A DNA stretch of 34,960 bases from Gemmatimonadota bacterium (GCA_002709665.1 PAQK01000041.1:23694-58653), one strand, 5' to 3'; shown: positions 1 through 8,009, counted from the first letter of the stretch. The notes: generated by a model from the letters alone, not told the origin. Made by a program: numbers and translations.

Positions 1-1350
1 CACACCTTGTGCAAGAAGCGGCTCCAACATGTCAGGTTTATTGTTGCTCACAACATAGGCAAAAGCACTACCTCAGCCATTTTTACCCACCACTTCGGGA
101 TCGCGGCGGGCAAAAGCCACAAGGGCATCGATATTATCATCTGAAACAAAGTCTGCAGCATCTTTTAGATTTCCACCATACTGATAGAGCAGGCCTTTCA
201 TCCGATCGTAATTTGCCTGGTGCATAGGCGTGCCGCTCGATTCAATCCACCGGTTCGGATCTGCACCTTCATTGAGCAGCATCTTGGCAATCTCATGGTG
301 CCCGCCTCTTAAGCGTAGAACCTTTAGGCGCATTACATCCCTCAAATTTGGATCTACACCCCCATCCAATAACAACAGCACCAATTCAACAGAACCTGCT
401 TCTGATGCAACAGCCAGTGGCCTCCCACCCACCTCGTCTATGTTATTGGGTCTTTAAGCAACACTCCAATCCGGCTTTCATCAGCCGCAGGAACAGCTAG
501 ATCCAGTGTATAACGGCCACCGTGCCCAGGATATACCTGACCATTTCTCGATCACCACTTTCCAAGGCAATATCCACAGGGCGCTGACCGCGCTTGCGAT
601 ACCAATCGGTAGTGCCACCCTTTTGAACCGCATCAACGTCTGCGCCATTCTCGCACAAAAAACCCACCATCGCATAGTCTCTGCAAGAAACCGTGTGATG
701 CATGGGGGGCCAGCCTTCATGATCACCAACCGACACCTGATCAGGATTTGTACTGAGAATCTACACCACTGTGTCCTTATTACTAGCTAAGACTGCCTCG
801 TAAATGGGCAACATTGTATTGACATTGTGTGATGCAAGATCCCGCTCGAGAAGTGTGGCAATCTCGTCGTGACTCCGATCTCGTGCAACCACGGTAAGAT
901 CCTCGTGTCTATATCGTATCCACGTGGAATCCGCACCACGATCTAATAGTAGCTTTATAACGGATAATTTGTCTTTTCGAACGGCGAAGTGTATCGGCTG
1001 CGTGTACCAGTATTATTATTTTACCAAGCCCGGATCATGATCAAGAAGTTGCTCCACTTTACTCTCATCGCCGGCTCTCGCCGCCATCAGAATTTCCCAT
1101 GTGTTCGGGTCTATTGATGCTGAGGTGATTGGGTTTCTTCTTTGCGCTCATCGCTTCCTTCCATCATCTAACAGTGCTTGCCAACTCGTAAACCCGTATT
1201 CTATCGCCAACGCCTGTTGCGCCTCGCGCAATCTCAGATCTTTAGCTTTGGGCGTGTACACAGCAAGAACACGGTCGATTATCTAAGAATCGCCGCTTTG
1301 ATATGCCCTGAGTGAATCTCGCGCCTGCTTCTTGTTGTGATTGAGATTAG
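1..1350 (-). pseudogene. Ankyrin-repeat protein, decayed, runs off the window start
   Basis: Read leftward from about 1350, one frame gives a recognisable ankyrin protein. It opens with an entry motif (LREAQQALAIEYGFTSWQAL, common at the head of ankyrin proteins in large environmental genomes), followed by repeats such as LLLDRGADSTW and FLCENGADVDA. That frame is cut by in-frame stops at 1285-1283 (TAG), 1150-1148 (TGA), 1018-1013 (TAATAA), 763-761 (TAG) and 499-497 (TAG). Between about 510 and 435 the frame shifts and continues as the 73-432 ORF (LLLLDGGVDPN, MLLNEGADPN). A TGA at 75-73 interrupts it again, and ankyrin-like sequence (SNNKPDMLEPLLAQG) continues to base 1. All three stop codons occur, so this is decay and not recoding. 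An ATG at 1151 with GGAAGG upstream opens only a short out-of-frame ORF. Confidence 0.85.
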
Positions 1351-1388
1351 AGTTTGCAGGTAAGCTAGCAGACCTTGCCCTGATCTAT

Positions 1389-1709
1389 TCAACTCGCCCG
1401 CTCGCCAACTGAATCTTCGACCAATTCGGCCAGCTCCGGGGCACCGGCAACATTAAAGAGAATTTCGCAATCACAACGGCCGCCCTGTTCCGCCAGGAGA
1501 GTCAAATTCAGGGTTGGATCCTCGACACCCATCTGAACCAGGATCTGCCTGGAATAGCGATGGTCATGGCGACATCGCCAGGAATCTTTGTCTCCAGACA
1601 AAGAACCGCATCCTTCATCTCCTGCAAGTCGCTCCTGAAACTCGTCCCATCTTGGATGGGAAGGGGTTATCATATTCGGGTCGGAAGCAGACGAATTCCT
1701 CGACATCAC
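1389..1709 (-). CDS. DUF2695 family protein
   Basis: This 106-residue protein matches the small DUF2695 family. The core begins HPRWDEFQERL near residue 18, has a Cys/His stretch in the middle (CRHDHRYSRQILVQMGV) and ends with the family signature GGRCDCEILFNV near residues 75-87. Function of the family is unknown. The CDCE motif and the other Cys/His residues suggest metal binding, which is inference. The first ATG is preceded by AGGAG at 8 bases, which supports this start; the second ATG is also possible. It stands alone, upstream of the ankyrin pseudogene on the same strand and divergent from the membrane-protein gene at 1895. Confidence 0.75.
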   Translation of the reverse strand: MMSRNSSASDPNMITPSHPRWDEFQERLAGDEGCGSLSGDKDSWRCRHDHRYSRQILVQMGVEDPTLNLTLLAEQGGRCDCEILFNVAGAPELAELVEDSVGERAS

Positions 1710-1894
1710 CCTGGCTCCTGAGATAGCGATTTGGGCTGATAGGTTCCAGTTTATATCTCCAAATGTGGAGCGAGAATATACGCTCCCGTATTATTACCTG
1801 CAACCTGTTTGGCAGACCCTGGTTGGAGTCCTCAAGAATAATCACTCGTTTGATCGGAAAAACGGAGCACAACACATTTAGTTAAGAAGAGATT

Positions 1895-2275
1895 ATGAAT
1901 TACTATCTCTCCATTTCAGTCATTTTTGCGATCCTGTCCACCCACGGACACCTCACCATCGGAAGCACCGCATTTCTTCGACCCATGCTGGCCACCGAAT
2001 TCGACGTTGTGTCCAAACGAACAATGCACTGCGGATTCCACTACGTTTCAGCCTATTTCCTTACATCTGCCATCGTGCTTACGGGGTTGAGCCTTGGAAT
2101 CCTGTCAGTCGATAAAAATCTTTACCTTGTGAGGTTCATTGGGTTCAATTGGGCGGGATTTGCTGCCATACATATCTTCATCATTCAAACAGGCAAAATC
2201 GAGCGTGGATTCATCAGGATGTTTCAGTGGATACTCTTTTCCAGCATCGCAATCCTGAGCTTTCTCGTTACCTAA
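1895..2275 (+). CDS. Small four-helix membrane protein of unknown function
   Basis: The 126-residue product has four hydrophobic stretches, at roughly residues 3-20, 50-72, 78-100 and 108-125. This predicts an integral inner-membrane protein with short loops. A conserved-looking HGHLTIG segment follows the first helix, and HCGFHYVS precedes the second. These histidines could bind metal or heme, but nothing in the sequence proves it. AAGAAGAGA lies just upstream of the ATG as a weak ribosome-binding site. No neighbour shares an obvious function. I do not recognise a named family. Confidence 0.65.
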   Translation: MNYYLSISVIFAILSTHGHLTIGSTAFLRPMLATEFDVVSKRTMHCGFHYVSAYFLTSAIVLTGLSLGILSVDKNLYLVRFIGFNWAGFAAIHIFIIQTGKIERGFIRMFQWILFSSIAILSFLVT

Positions 2276-2521
2276 ATGATATTGCGTACCTCTTAAAGAA
2301 AAGAAGCTTAAGACCCTTAAGTTTTTGTCGATATAGCTTGACGCAGGGGTAATCTACCCTAACTCGTGAAGACCATCATCACCCGGCTTCTGATAACGGG
2401 CGAGTGATGCCGAATGGTCAGGCCCTCTTCGATCAGTAGGAGCATTCATGCGACCGAAGGCGGGGGGGCTTTTTATTATGGATATAAGCTTCGACTTTGC
2501 TTGTGCCAAATTCCTTGTGAA
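2276..2521. other. Non-coding stretch with nested inverted repeats
   Basis: No convincing gene. The sequence is unusually foldable. GGGTAatcTACCC sits near 2348-2360. A two-part stem follows: GACCAT (2371-2376) pairs with ATGGTC (2414-2419), and CATCAC (2377-2382) pairs with GTGATG (2404-2409), with an inner CCG/CGG. A G-run followed by CTTTTTATT lies near 2462-2476. A weak promoter-like pair, TTGACG at 2338 and TAACTC at 2360, precedes the stem on +. It could be a small RNA, a terminator region for the gene at 1895, or a degraded repeat element. The ORF at 2448-2633 runs into the downstream gene and is probably spurious. Confidence 0.35.
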
Positions 2522-2770
2522 TTACCTGCGTCTTGCCTTTTCGGCCTCGATCTCCCGATTACGTGAAGGGACCTTTGTCGTCAGAGACGCCAGCAACCTT
2601 TGGGTGATTGCTGTCGTATCCTCGACCGCCTGATTGAATGCCTCCTTATTCACCTTTGAGGGACTTCTGAATCCACTGACCTTTCTCACAAACTGAAGAC
2701 TTGCCGCCCGGATTTCATCCAAGTTCGCAGGCAGCTCAAAGTTAAATAGCGTTTTGATACTTCTGCACAT
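2522..2770 (-). CDS. DUF2277 protein, probable independent start inside the TPR frame
   Basis: The ATG at 2770 opens an 82-residue protein with the typical full length and opening of DUF2277 (MCRSIKTLFNF, then EIRAASLQFVRKVSGF). GGGGAG lies 6 bases upstream, a good ribosome-binding site in the right place. The family has no assigned biochemical role. It is basic and helical, with a charged tail ending EAEKARRR. Because the start fits the family start exactly, I think the cell makes this protein on its own whether or not the longer TPR frame is also translated. Confidence 0.7.
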   Translation of the reverse strand: MCRSIKTLFNFELPANLDEIRAASLQFVRKVSGFRSPSKVNKEAFNQAVEDTTAITQRLLASLTTKVPSRNREIEAEKARRR

Positions 2771-3331
2771 GGCGTTCTCCCCATCTGAAAAAGACCTCCG
2801 AGAGAATTCCATCGAAGGTCTTTCGTACAAACTCACATTCCAATCCCAACTCATCCGTGAGATCCTTGACGAATACTTGTCAATAGTGGTTCCACTTTCT
2901 TGCCTTCCTCTGCTAATACCAGGGAGCAAAATCGCTCGGGCTTCGAGAGCAGACCCATAGTCCTGCTGATAGGCCAGGGTGATCGCTAGACAATAGTAGA
3001 CGCTTTCCGCATCTGGATCAAGAGACAAGCAGTACTCAAAGTGGAGTTGGGCGGGACGAAAACTTTCTTTCTTCATATAGAGCAATCCCAGGTTACAATA
3101 CGCGTCGGAGAGATGGTCTTCTGCTTCAATCGCCCGGTAATAGCGCCTCTCCGCTTCTTCGGTCCTGCCGGCAGCACCCAGTTCCAATGCGCGCTCGAAT
3201 GGGTCACTCAGATCGGCGGGTGCACAGAATACCAGAAAGAGACTCAGTTGATCCGGATTCCACTTCCCTCTTCCCCTGGCTCGCCGAAATTCAGGCCATT
3301 CCGATTCTGTAGGGAATTCAATGATGTTCAC
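2522..3331 (-). CDS. TPR-repeat protein reading through into a DUF2277 domain
   Basis: One open frame of 269 codons starts with GTG directly after the Ku stop codon (TAAGTG), suggesting translational coupling. Residues about 43-134 form tetratricopeptide-type helices (LGAAGRTEEAERRYYRAIEA, SDAYCNLGLLYMKKESF), a protein-protein interaction scaffold. Residues 188-269 are a complete DUF2277 domain beginning MCRSIKTLFNFELP. The segment between, residues 135-187, resembles neither family and is rich in Ser and Arg. Two readings are possible: a true fusion, or a TPR gene whose own stop or C-terminus was lost so that it reads into the next gene. The internal ribosome-binding site (next entry) favours the second. 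Confidence 0.55.
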   Translation of the reverse strand: MNIIEFPTESEWPEFRRARGRGKWNPDQLSLFLVFCAPADLSDPFERALELGAAGRTEEAERRYYRAIEAEDHLSDAYCNLGLLYMKKESFRPAQLHFEYCLSLDPDAESVYYCLAITLAYQQDYGSALEARAILLPGISRGRQESGTTIDKYSSRISRMSWDWNVSLYERPSMEFSRRSFSDGENAMCRSIKTLFNFELPANLDEIRAASLQFVRKVSGFRSPSKVNKEAFNQAVEDTTAITQRLLASLTTKVPSRNREIEAEKARRR

Positions 3332-4012
3332 TTAGGCGATCTTTCTTGCCTTTCGGGGCTTCTTCGTGGTCGATTTGGCCTTTTTGGCCCTTTTCTTCGC
3401 AGGCTTCTTCGTCCCTGGTGACCGCATAGACTTCGCTTGCTCGATGCTCTGCTTCAGTGCTGCAGTGATATCGATGATCGACTCTTCCTCGTCTGCAACC
3501 GCCACAACTTCCTTGCCTTCCACCTTGATTTGTATCATCTGTTTCACGGCCTCGTGATATCTATCGGTCAACTCCAGATCTCCCAGTGTGGTAGACATGA
3601 TGCTCACCAGAGTCTTGGCAAGTTCCAGCTCAGGTTTGGACACTTCCTCATTGCGTTCATCTGACATGTCGCTGATTTTTCTGAGAGACACGGGATTTTG
3701 CAGCTTGAAGAGCACCAGACCATCATCCTGTGGAGAAATGGCAACGACCTCTTCCTTATCCCGCATCACGATCCTGCCGATACCCAGTTTATCGCTGGAA
3801 CTCAACGCTTCTCTCAGAAGGGAATAAGGTTTGGCGGCAATGGGGTCATCTGGTCCTACCAGTAATGGGGAATCATAGAGCATCGGATGTAAATCGGCGT
3901 CTTCCACGAACCCTTCTATCTCGATAATTCCGACGCCCGGAAAGAGCAATTTTTGCAGATTGGTCAACTCCACCTTGCGTCGAACTACATTGGTCAGAAC
4001 TGACTTCTTCAT
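3332..4012 (-). CDS. ku: Ku-like NHEJ protein, N-terminally replaced by a LigD-type segment
   Basis: Residues about 30-185 match the middle and end of bacterial Ku, the DNA-end-binding homodimer of non-homologous end joining: DDPIAAKPYSLLREALSSS, then PELELAKTLVSIM and IQIKVEGKEVV. A lysine-rich tail (KKPAKKRAKKAKS) follows, as in Ku C-terminal extensions. The usual first 90 or so residues, including the IWKG...SFGLVNIP strand, are missing. In their place residues 9-29 read VELTNLQKLLFPGVGI, which resembles the opening of the LigD polymerase domain. At 226 residues it is shorter than the usual 260-300. I infer an in-frame deletion joining a ligD-type start to the body of ku. Function is doubtful. 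The gene follows a terminator and is abutted by the TPR gene. Confidence 0.7.
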   Translation of the reverse strand: MKKSVLTNVVRRKVELTNLQKLLFPGVGIIEIEGFVEDADLHPMLYDSPLLVGPDDPIAAKPYSLLREALSSSDKLGIGRIVMRDKEEVVAISPQDDGLVLFKLQNPVSLRKISDMSDERNEEVSKPELELAKTLVSIMSTTLGDLELTDRYHEAVKQMIQIKVEGKEVVAVADEEESIIDITAALKQSIEQAKSMRSPGTKKPAKKRAKKAKSTTKKPRKARKIA

Positions 4013-4045
4013 TTGCGATACTCTAGCGACCCGTCAATCAGTGAC

Positions 4046-4091
4046 AAAAATAGGGAGTGGTTTCCGCTACACTTACGCGGATCCCACTCCC
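4046..4091 (-). terminator. Rho-independent terminator upstream of the Ku-like gene
   Basis: On the minus strand a strong hairpin forms from GGGAGTGG (4053-4060) with CCACTCCC (4084-4091) and TCCGC (4063-4067) with GCGGA (4077-4081). A TATTTTTG tract follows. It lies after the leftward membrane-protein gene and before the Ku-like gene, so it probably ends transcription of the former. Confidence 0.65.
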
Positions 4092-4190
4092 CCATTAGTA
4101 ACACCTTATGAAATCAGCTATTTACGACAGAAACATAAGGAAGTCTATCATCCCTGTCAACACTACATATACATCCCGTGGTTATCCAGA

Positions 4191-4589
4191 TCAGCCCAGC
4201 CTTTGTTTCACCAACTGAGCACCAAACCAGGCTGACGGAAGAAAAACCAGAAAACCGGCTACTGAAAACCAGATCGAATGAGGTAACATAACCATATTCG
4301 CTATACCTCCCGCCATGAGAAGTCCCCCCACAATTATCCCAGGTACTATGGATGATCGTGAAATCCACACTGCCAATGCACTGCCCGCTCCGCTGCCCAA
4401 TACCCATCCAAGCAAAACGAACAACATGCTCCCCAGTGGAATCTTGTCCATATTGGCTTTCAAACTCTCGATATCTGTCGGATTGACTCCTTCTGGCAAG
4501 GGAAAGAGAACATGCCCCAAGCCTTCTACCATGGCAACCAGCGTCCCGCCGGCAATCATCCCCATAAAAACACCCACTACATTCCGCAC
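4191..4589 (-). CDS. Small hydrophobic membrane protein, unknown function
   Basis: From the GTG at 4589 the product has 132 residues with four hydrophobic stretches: VGVFMGMIAGGTLVAMVEG, SMLFVLLGWVLGSGAG, IVPGIIVGGLLMAGGIANM and WFSVAGFLVFLPSAWFGAQ. It resembles a widespread but uncharacterised family with the loop GHVLFPLPEGV after helix 1. I prefer the GTG start because GGAGG lies just upstream (GGAGGCCACGTG). The longer ATG start at 4664 in the ORF track adds residues that are really the lhr remnant read in another frame. A terminator follows at 4046-4091. Confidence 0.65.
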   Translation of the reverse strand: MRNVVGVFMGMIAGGTLVAMVEGLGHVLFPLPEGVNPTDIESLKANMDKIPLGSMLFVLLGWVLGSGAGSALAVWISRSSIVPGIIVGGLLMAGGIANMVMLPHSIWFSVAGFLVFLPSAWFGAQLVKQRLG

Positions 4590-4618
4590 GTGGCCTCCAA
4601 TCTCCTCCTGGACTCGCG

Positions 4619-5163
4619 CTACCCGACACCCCGATTCAGATAGAGCTTGTTTTCCATTTCCCATCTGTCAAGACCTATATTCCCCTCGAGCAACCGGGCC
4701 TCCTTCCCCTCCTTTACCGCCACAGGAACACCATTACGATAGAGCACGCGATTCGAAAACAGACTGGGGACACGTTTTCCGGGCCTTGTGATCACGCCCG
4801 TCAGATTGAGGGGATCCGCCGCACAGATGGACACGAACTGTTCCTCGTCGCGTTTTTTCTCACGGACCTGAGGATCGGGATCACCTCGGGTAGTGCAAAC
4901 TGCTCACCCCACACACCTTCAACAAAAAGCCCACCCCTTATCTCGCCTCTCGCCTCGAGTCTTCTACAGACACGAACCAGCTCACGCCAGAGCGGGCTCA
5001 TTCCTTCGTGGACCGCAATCTTCCGAAAGATCACACCATACCTGCTTAGAAGCGTTCGACGGATTCCCCTGTCGTATCCTCTCCCCGAGGGAGCAGTGAC
5101 CACCTGCCTGCCATCTCCATACTGAAAATCGGACTCCTGTGTCTTCGCACTCAAACTGAACAT
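4619..5163 (-). pseudogene. lhr: C-terminal remnant of a large Lhr-type DEAD/DEAH helicase
   Basis: Two consecutive frames together give about 180 residues of the end of an Lhr-family helicase, which is normally around 1,400-1,500 residues long. The 5163-4801 frame has [31 protein letters not shown] and [13 protein letters not shown]. The reading then moves to the 4834-4619 frame with [11 protein letters not shown] and NRVLYRNGVPVAV. The switch lies at a six-A run (4853-4858 on the complement), a typical slippage or sequencing-error site. No helicase motor domain is present, and a TAA lies immediately before the first ATG, so even with the shift repaired this is only a stub. Confidence 0.8.
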
Positions 5164-5314
5164 TTAGGTGACGATTTGGGCAACCACCAAAGCTGAATAG
5201 TACTCGGCAAACATCTCTCTCCTTGCGGATCGAGCCAGGTAAATTTCTTTACTGTAACCACAAAGCGAAACTTGTCGTATTATTAGACGTTGAGACATAT
5301 GAAAAGGAGTCACT

Positions 5315-7219
5315 GTGGAAGTGCTGAAAGTCAAACCTGTTCACGCAGATATGGGTCCCAAAGAAGCCCGCAAACAGTTGCTCGAGAGGCTCCAGCATCT
5401 ACCCGACGAGCACGGTGTGTATATAATGCGTGACAGGGAAGGTATCATCATTTACATCGGCAAAGCAAAATCTCTCCGGAATCGTGCGAACTCCTATTTT
5501 CGGCCTCGCGGGTATGATGGACGTCCCCAATTCAGAGCCCTGGTCAGAAGTGTCTGGACAATGGACTATATTGTAACGGACACGGAGGTTGAGGCGCTGA
5601 TACTGGAAGCCAACCTGATCAAGACCCACAAGCCCAAATACAACATCAACCTGAAAGACGACAAGAAGTATCCGTTCGTGCGAATCACCAAGGAGCCTTT
5701 TCCCAGAATATTGCTCACACGGGATGTCGTGCGAGACGGCTCACGTTACCTGGGTCCTTATTCGGATGTGAAATCGCTCCGGAGAACTCTGAAGTCACTC
5801 AGCAAGCTTTTTAAAGTGAGGAGTTGTGACTTTGACCTGCCGTGCAAGCCCGCAAAGCTTTGTCTCGATTATGAGATCAATCGGTGTGACGGCCCCTGCG
5901 AAGGACTGATATCGGAAGCCGACTACGGCAAGATCATCGATGAAGCCGTGCTCTTCCTCACCGGACGCCACAAAGATGTTGTCCGAACCCTCAAAAACCA
6001 AATGAAAAAGGCCTCTGCAGACCTCAAATTCGAGGATGCGGCGGAATTTCGCGACCGGCTCCAGGCGCTCGAGAACGTCACCCGGCGGCAAAAGGTCGTC
6101 ACCCACGATCTTTCGGACTGGGACACTGTTGCTCTCGCGAAGGAGGACAATGAGGCCTGTGCCGTCATCATGGAAATCCGCGATGGTCGGCTAATCGGCC
6201 GACAGCACTATTTTCTCAGCGGCGTACTCGATAAGCCGATGGAGGAAGTCTCCTCGAACTTCCTACGTCTGTTCTACAGTACCGCCACATTCGTACCCCG
6301 AGAAATAAACCTCCGATATGACACGGAAGACCGGGAAACCATTTTGGACTGGCTCCGCGACCAGACTGATGACATCGTCGAGATTCGGATCCCCCAACGA
6401 GGCGAGAAAGAACGCCTCCTGAAAATGGCGGAGAACAACGCAAGCCTGCTCCTGATGGAACGAAGGTTGAAACGGGAGAATCGGAAATCTCAGGTGTCCG
6501 GTGCGGTGGCCGCGCTTCAAAGAGATTTGAAGCTCAAAAAACCACCCAAACGGATAGAGGCTGTTGACATTTCGAACACACAGGGGTCGAAACCGGTGGC
6601 CTCTCTGGTCTGCTTCGTAAACGGCAAACCGCTGAAGAAAGACTACCGGCACTTCCAGATCCACGGTATCGATGGACCAAACGATTATGCCATGATGGAG
6701 CAAGTCGTCACGCGAAGATTCAAGCGCCTGCTGGAGGAAAATGGAGGATTCCCGGACTTGCTCCTCATCGACGGCGGGAAGGGCCAACTGTCCAGTGCGC
6801 TCAAAGCACTCAAATCCCTTGGTATTCAGAATCAGCCGGTAATCGGGCTGGCAAAGCGGATGGAAGAAGTCTTCCTTCCCTGCCACTCAGATCCCCAGAA
6901 TATTCCCAAGGACTCCTCCTCCATTCGCCTCTTGAGGGAGGTTCGAGATGAATCCCACCGTTTCGCAGTCACCTACCATAGGAAACTTCGAAAAATCGAC
7001 ACCATCAAGTCTGATCTCGACCTGATAGACGGGATTGGGCCGAACCGAAGGAACCTGCTGCTCACACATTTCGGCTCAAAGAAAAAGGTCCTGGCTGCCT
7101 CCAAGGACGAAATCGCCGCCCTGAAAGGCATAGGACCCATTCTGGCTGATACCATTTACAGAAGTCTGCACGGTACGGAACAGACTTCCGAGGTAATTCA
7201 GAGAGCAGAAACCCTGTAG
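5315..7219 (+). CDS. uvrC: UvrABC system protein C (excinuclease subunit)
   Basis: This is a full-length UvrC (634 residues), the dual-incision nuclease of nucleotide excision repair. The GIY-YIG domain has GVYIM at 34-38 and YIGKAKSLRNR at 47-57. The Cys set RSC...LCLDYEINRCDGPC corresponds to the cysteines reported to hold an Fe-S cluster in E. coli UvrC. The UVR motif (LKFEDAAEFRDRLQALE) near 235-250 contacts UvrB. The RNase H-like C-terminal nuclease starts at IEAVDISNTQGSKPVASLVC, and tandem helix-hairpin-helix motifs (LIDGIGPNRRNLLL, LKGIGPILADTI) close the protein. The GTG start is supported by AAAGGAGT five bases upstream. It stands alone, with no operator of the dnaE2 type visible in front. 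Confidence 0.97.
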   Translation: MEVLKVKPVHADMGPKEARKQLLERLQHLPDEHGVYIMRDREGIIIYIGKAKSLRNRANSYFRPRGYDGRPQFRALVRSVWTMDYIVTDTEVEALILEANLIKTHKPKYNINLKDDKKYPFVRITKEPFPRILLTRDVVRDGSRYLGPYSDVKSLRRTLKSLSKLFKVRSCDFDLPCKPAKLCLDYEINRCDGPCEGLISEADYGKIIDEAVLFLTGRHKDVVRTLKNQMKKASADLKFEDAAEFRDRLQALENVTRRQKVVTHDLSDWDTVALAKEDNEACAVIMEIRDGRLIGRQHYFLSGVLDKPMEEVSSNFLRLFYSTATFVPREINLRYDTEDRETILDWLRDQTDDIVEIRIPQRGEKERLLKMAENNASLLLMERRLKRENRKSQVSGAVAALQRDLKLKKPPKRIEAVDISNTQGSKPVASLVCFVNGKPLKKDYRHFQIHGIDGPNDYAMMEQVVTRRFKRLLEENGGFPDLLLIDGGKGQLSSALKALKSLGIQNQPVIGLAKRMEEVFLPCHSDPQNIPKDSSSIRLLREVRDESHRFAVTYHRKLRKIDTIKSDLDLIDGIGPNRRNLLLTHFGSKKKVLAASKDEIAALKGIGPILADTIYRSLHGTEQTSEVIQRAETL

Positions 7220-7604
7220 AATCCCCTGGAGCTTCCTATTACAGTGCCCGGCCTGGACTTCAAATCATCCAGGGTAAAGCTTCCTTTGAATTCCCTACGA
7301 AGGACCTTTTTGACTTCCCTTAGAGAGCAACTCCTCCAAAGCCGACCATCTGAAGATTTCCGGTATTCCATACAGGGCCTCCTGATGTTGTAGTTCCTTA
7401 CATATTCATATGTGCATCATATACAAATGTATACCATATTGTGCACCAAGTCAAGAAGAAATTGCGTCGCCCCCTTTACAGAATATAAGAAGTTAGGCTC
7501 TCCCCGTGCCAAATTCTGCAAGCCACCATTCCCATATATTTCCCCCACGGTCACTACCAATCTCCCCTCCCTGGAAACCATGTAGCGCCTGAGGGAGGCT
7601 CCCT
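7220..7604. other. 385-bp intergenic region with an SOS-like promoter
   Basis: No gene is visible. A short inverted repeat, CCTGGActtcaaatcaTCCAGG (about 7252-7273), follows uvrC and may form a weak terminator. An AT-rich island at 7397-7445 carries the double operator and promoter described separately. From 7446 to 7604 I see no ORF longer than 15 codons and no clear structure. Confidence 0.5.
7397..7433 (+). promoter_or_regulatory. Promoter with two copies of the 14-bp SOS-like operator
   Basis: The -35 is CTTACA (7397-7402), the spacer 17 bp and the -10 TATACA (7420-7425). One operator copy fills the spacer (7403-7416, complement TGCACATATGAATA). A second overlaps the -10 (7420-7433, TATACAAATGTATA). 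The same motif controls dnaE2 and the radical SAM gene. The first gene downstream is the receiver-domain remnant 170 bp away, so the original target may have been lost or may be a small RNA. Confidence 0.5.
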
Positions 7605-7960
7605 ATGAATCCAAGTTTACTCCTGGTTGATGACAACACCGAAATTCGAGCAGTACTGCGTGATTCCCTTACGGGTCAATACAATATTGTCGAAGCCGGC
7701 GACGGCCAACTCGGGCTCACGGAAGTCATAGTTGGCGACCACAACATCGACCTGGTGGGCACAGATCTGAGCAGGCCGGATACCGACAGGGTAGAGCTGA
7801 TAGAAAACCTGCCCGACAGGATGAAGTACATCATCATATCCGGCTATCTAAAACTGCCCCATACAGGGGTGCACTCAAGCACCTGAACCCTGTGGCTGTT
7901 CTGGAGAAGCCCTTCGAAGTACAGAATCTGCGGGATACGATCGAACAGACCCTATCGTGA
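7605..7960 (+). pseudogene. CheY-like response-regulator receiver domain, frameshifted
   Basis: The first frame (7605-7886) gives the front of a receiver domain: LLLVDDNTEIRAVLRDSL with the acidic pair (DD), and TDLSRPDTDRVELIENLP with the likely phospho-acceptor Asp, then MKYIIISGYL. After that the frame ends early. The missing end, GALKHLNPVAVLEKPFEVQN with the invariant Lys in the KPF loop, is found in the next frame down to TGA at 7958-7960. One indel near 7855-7875 would restore a stand-alone receiver of about 118 residues. It could be a real mutation or a sequence error. GAGGGAGG lies upstream of the ATG. The usual M-P after the acceptor Asp is R-P. Confidence 0.75.
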
Positions 7961-7977
7961 AAAGAGATTCCTAAACC

Positions 7978-8009
7978 AAAGGACGGCTGACTAACGTCGG
8001 CCGTCCTTT
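7978..8009 (+). terminator. Hairpin terminator after the receiver domain
   Basis: AAAGGACGGC (7978-7987) pairs with GCCGTCCTTT (8000-8009) around a 12-base loop. The T-run is short, but the stem is perfect over 10 bp. It ends eight bases before the next ATG, so the phosphoesterase gene must have its start region in or after the hairpin. Confidence 0.6.

Noticed and set aside
1-1350. Stop-codon reassignment or programmed read-through in the ankyrin gene
   Set aside because: TAA, TAG and TGA all occur within it, frameshifts are also present, and neighbouring genes use all stops normally.
1615-1875. 86-aa ORF on - strand overlapping the DUF2695 start
   Set aside because: It overlaps DUF2695 in another frame, and the DUF2695 start has its own good ribosome-binding site.
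2448-2633. 61-aa ORF on +
   Set aside because: It runs antisense into DUF2277 and begins in a structured intergenic region.
5170-5312. Possible upstream continuation of the lhr remnant or another gene on - strand (KFTWLDPQGERCLPSTIQLW)
   Set aside because: A TAA separates it from the lhr frame and the sequence does not clearly match a family.
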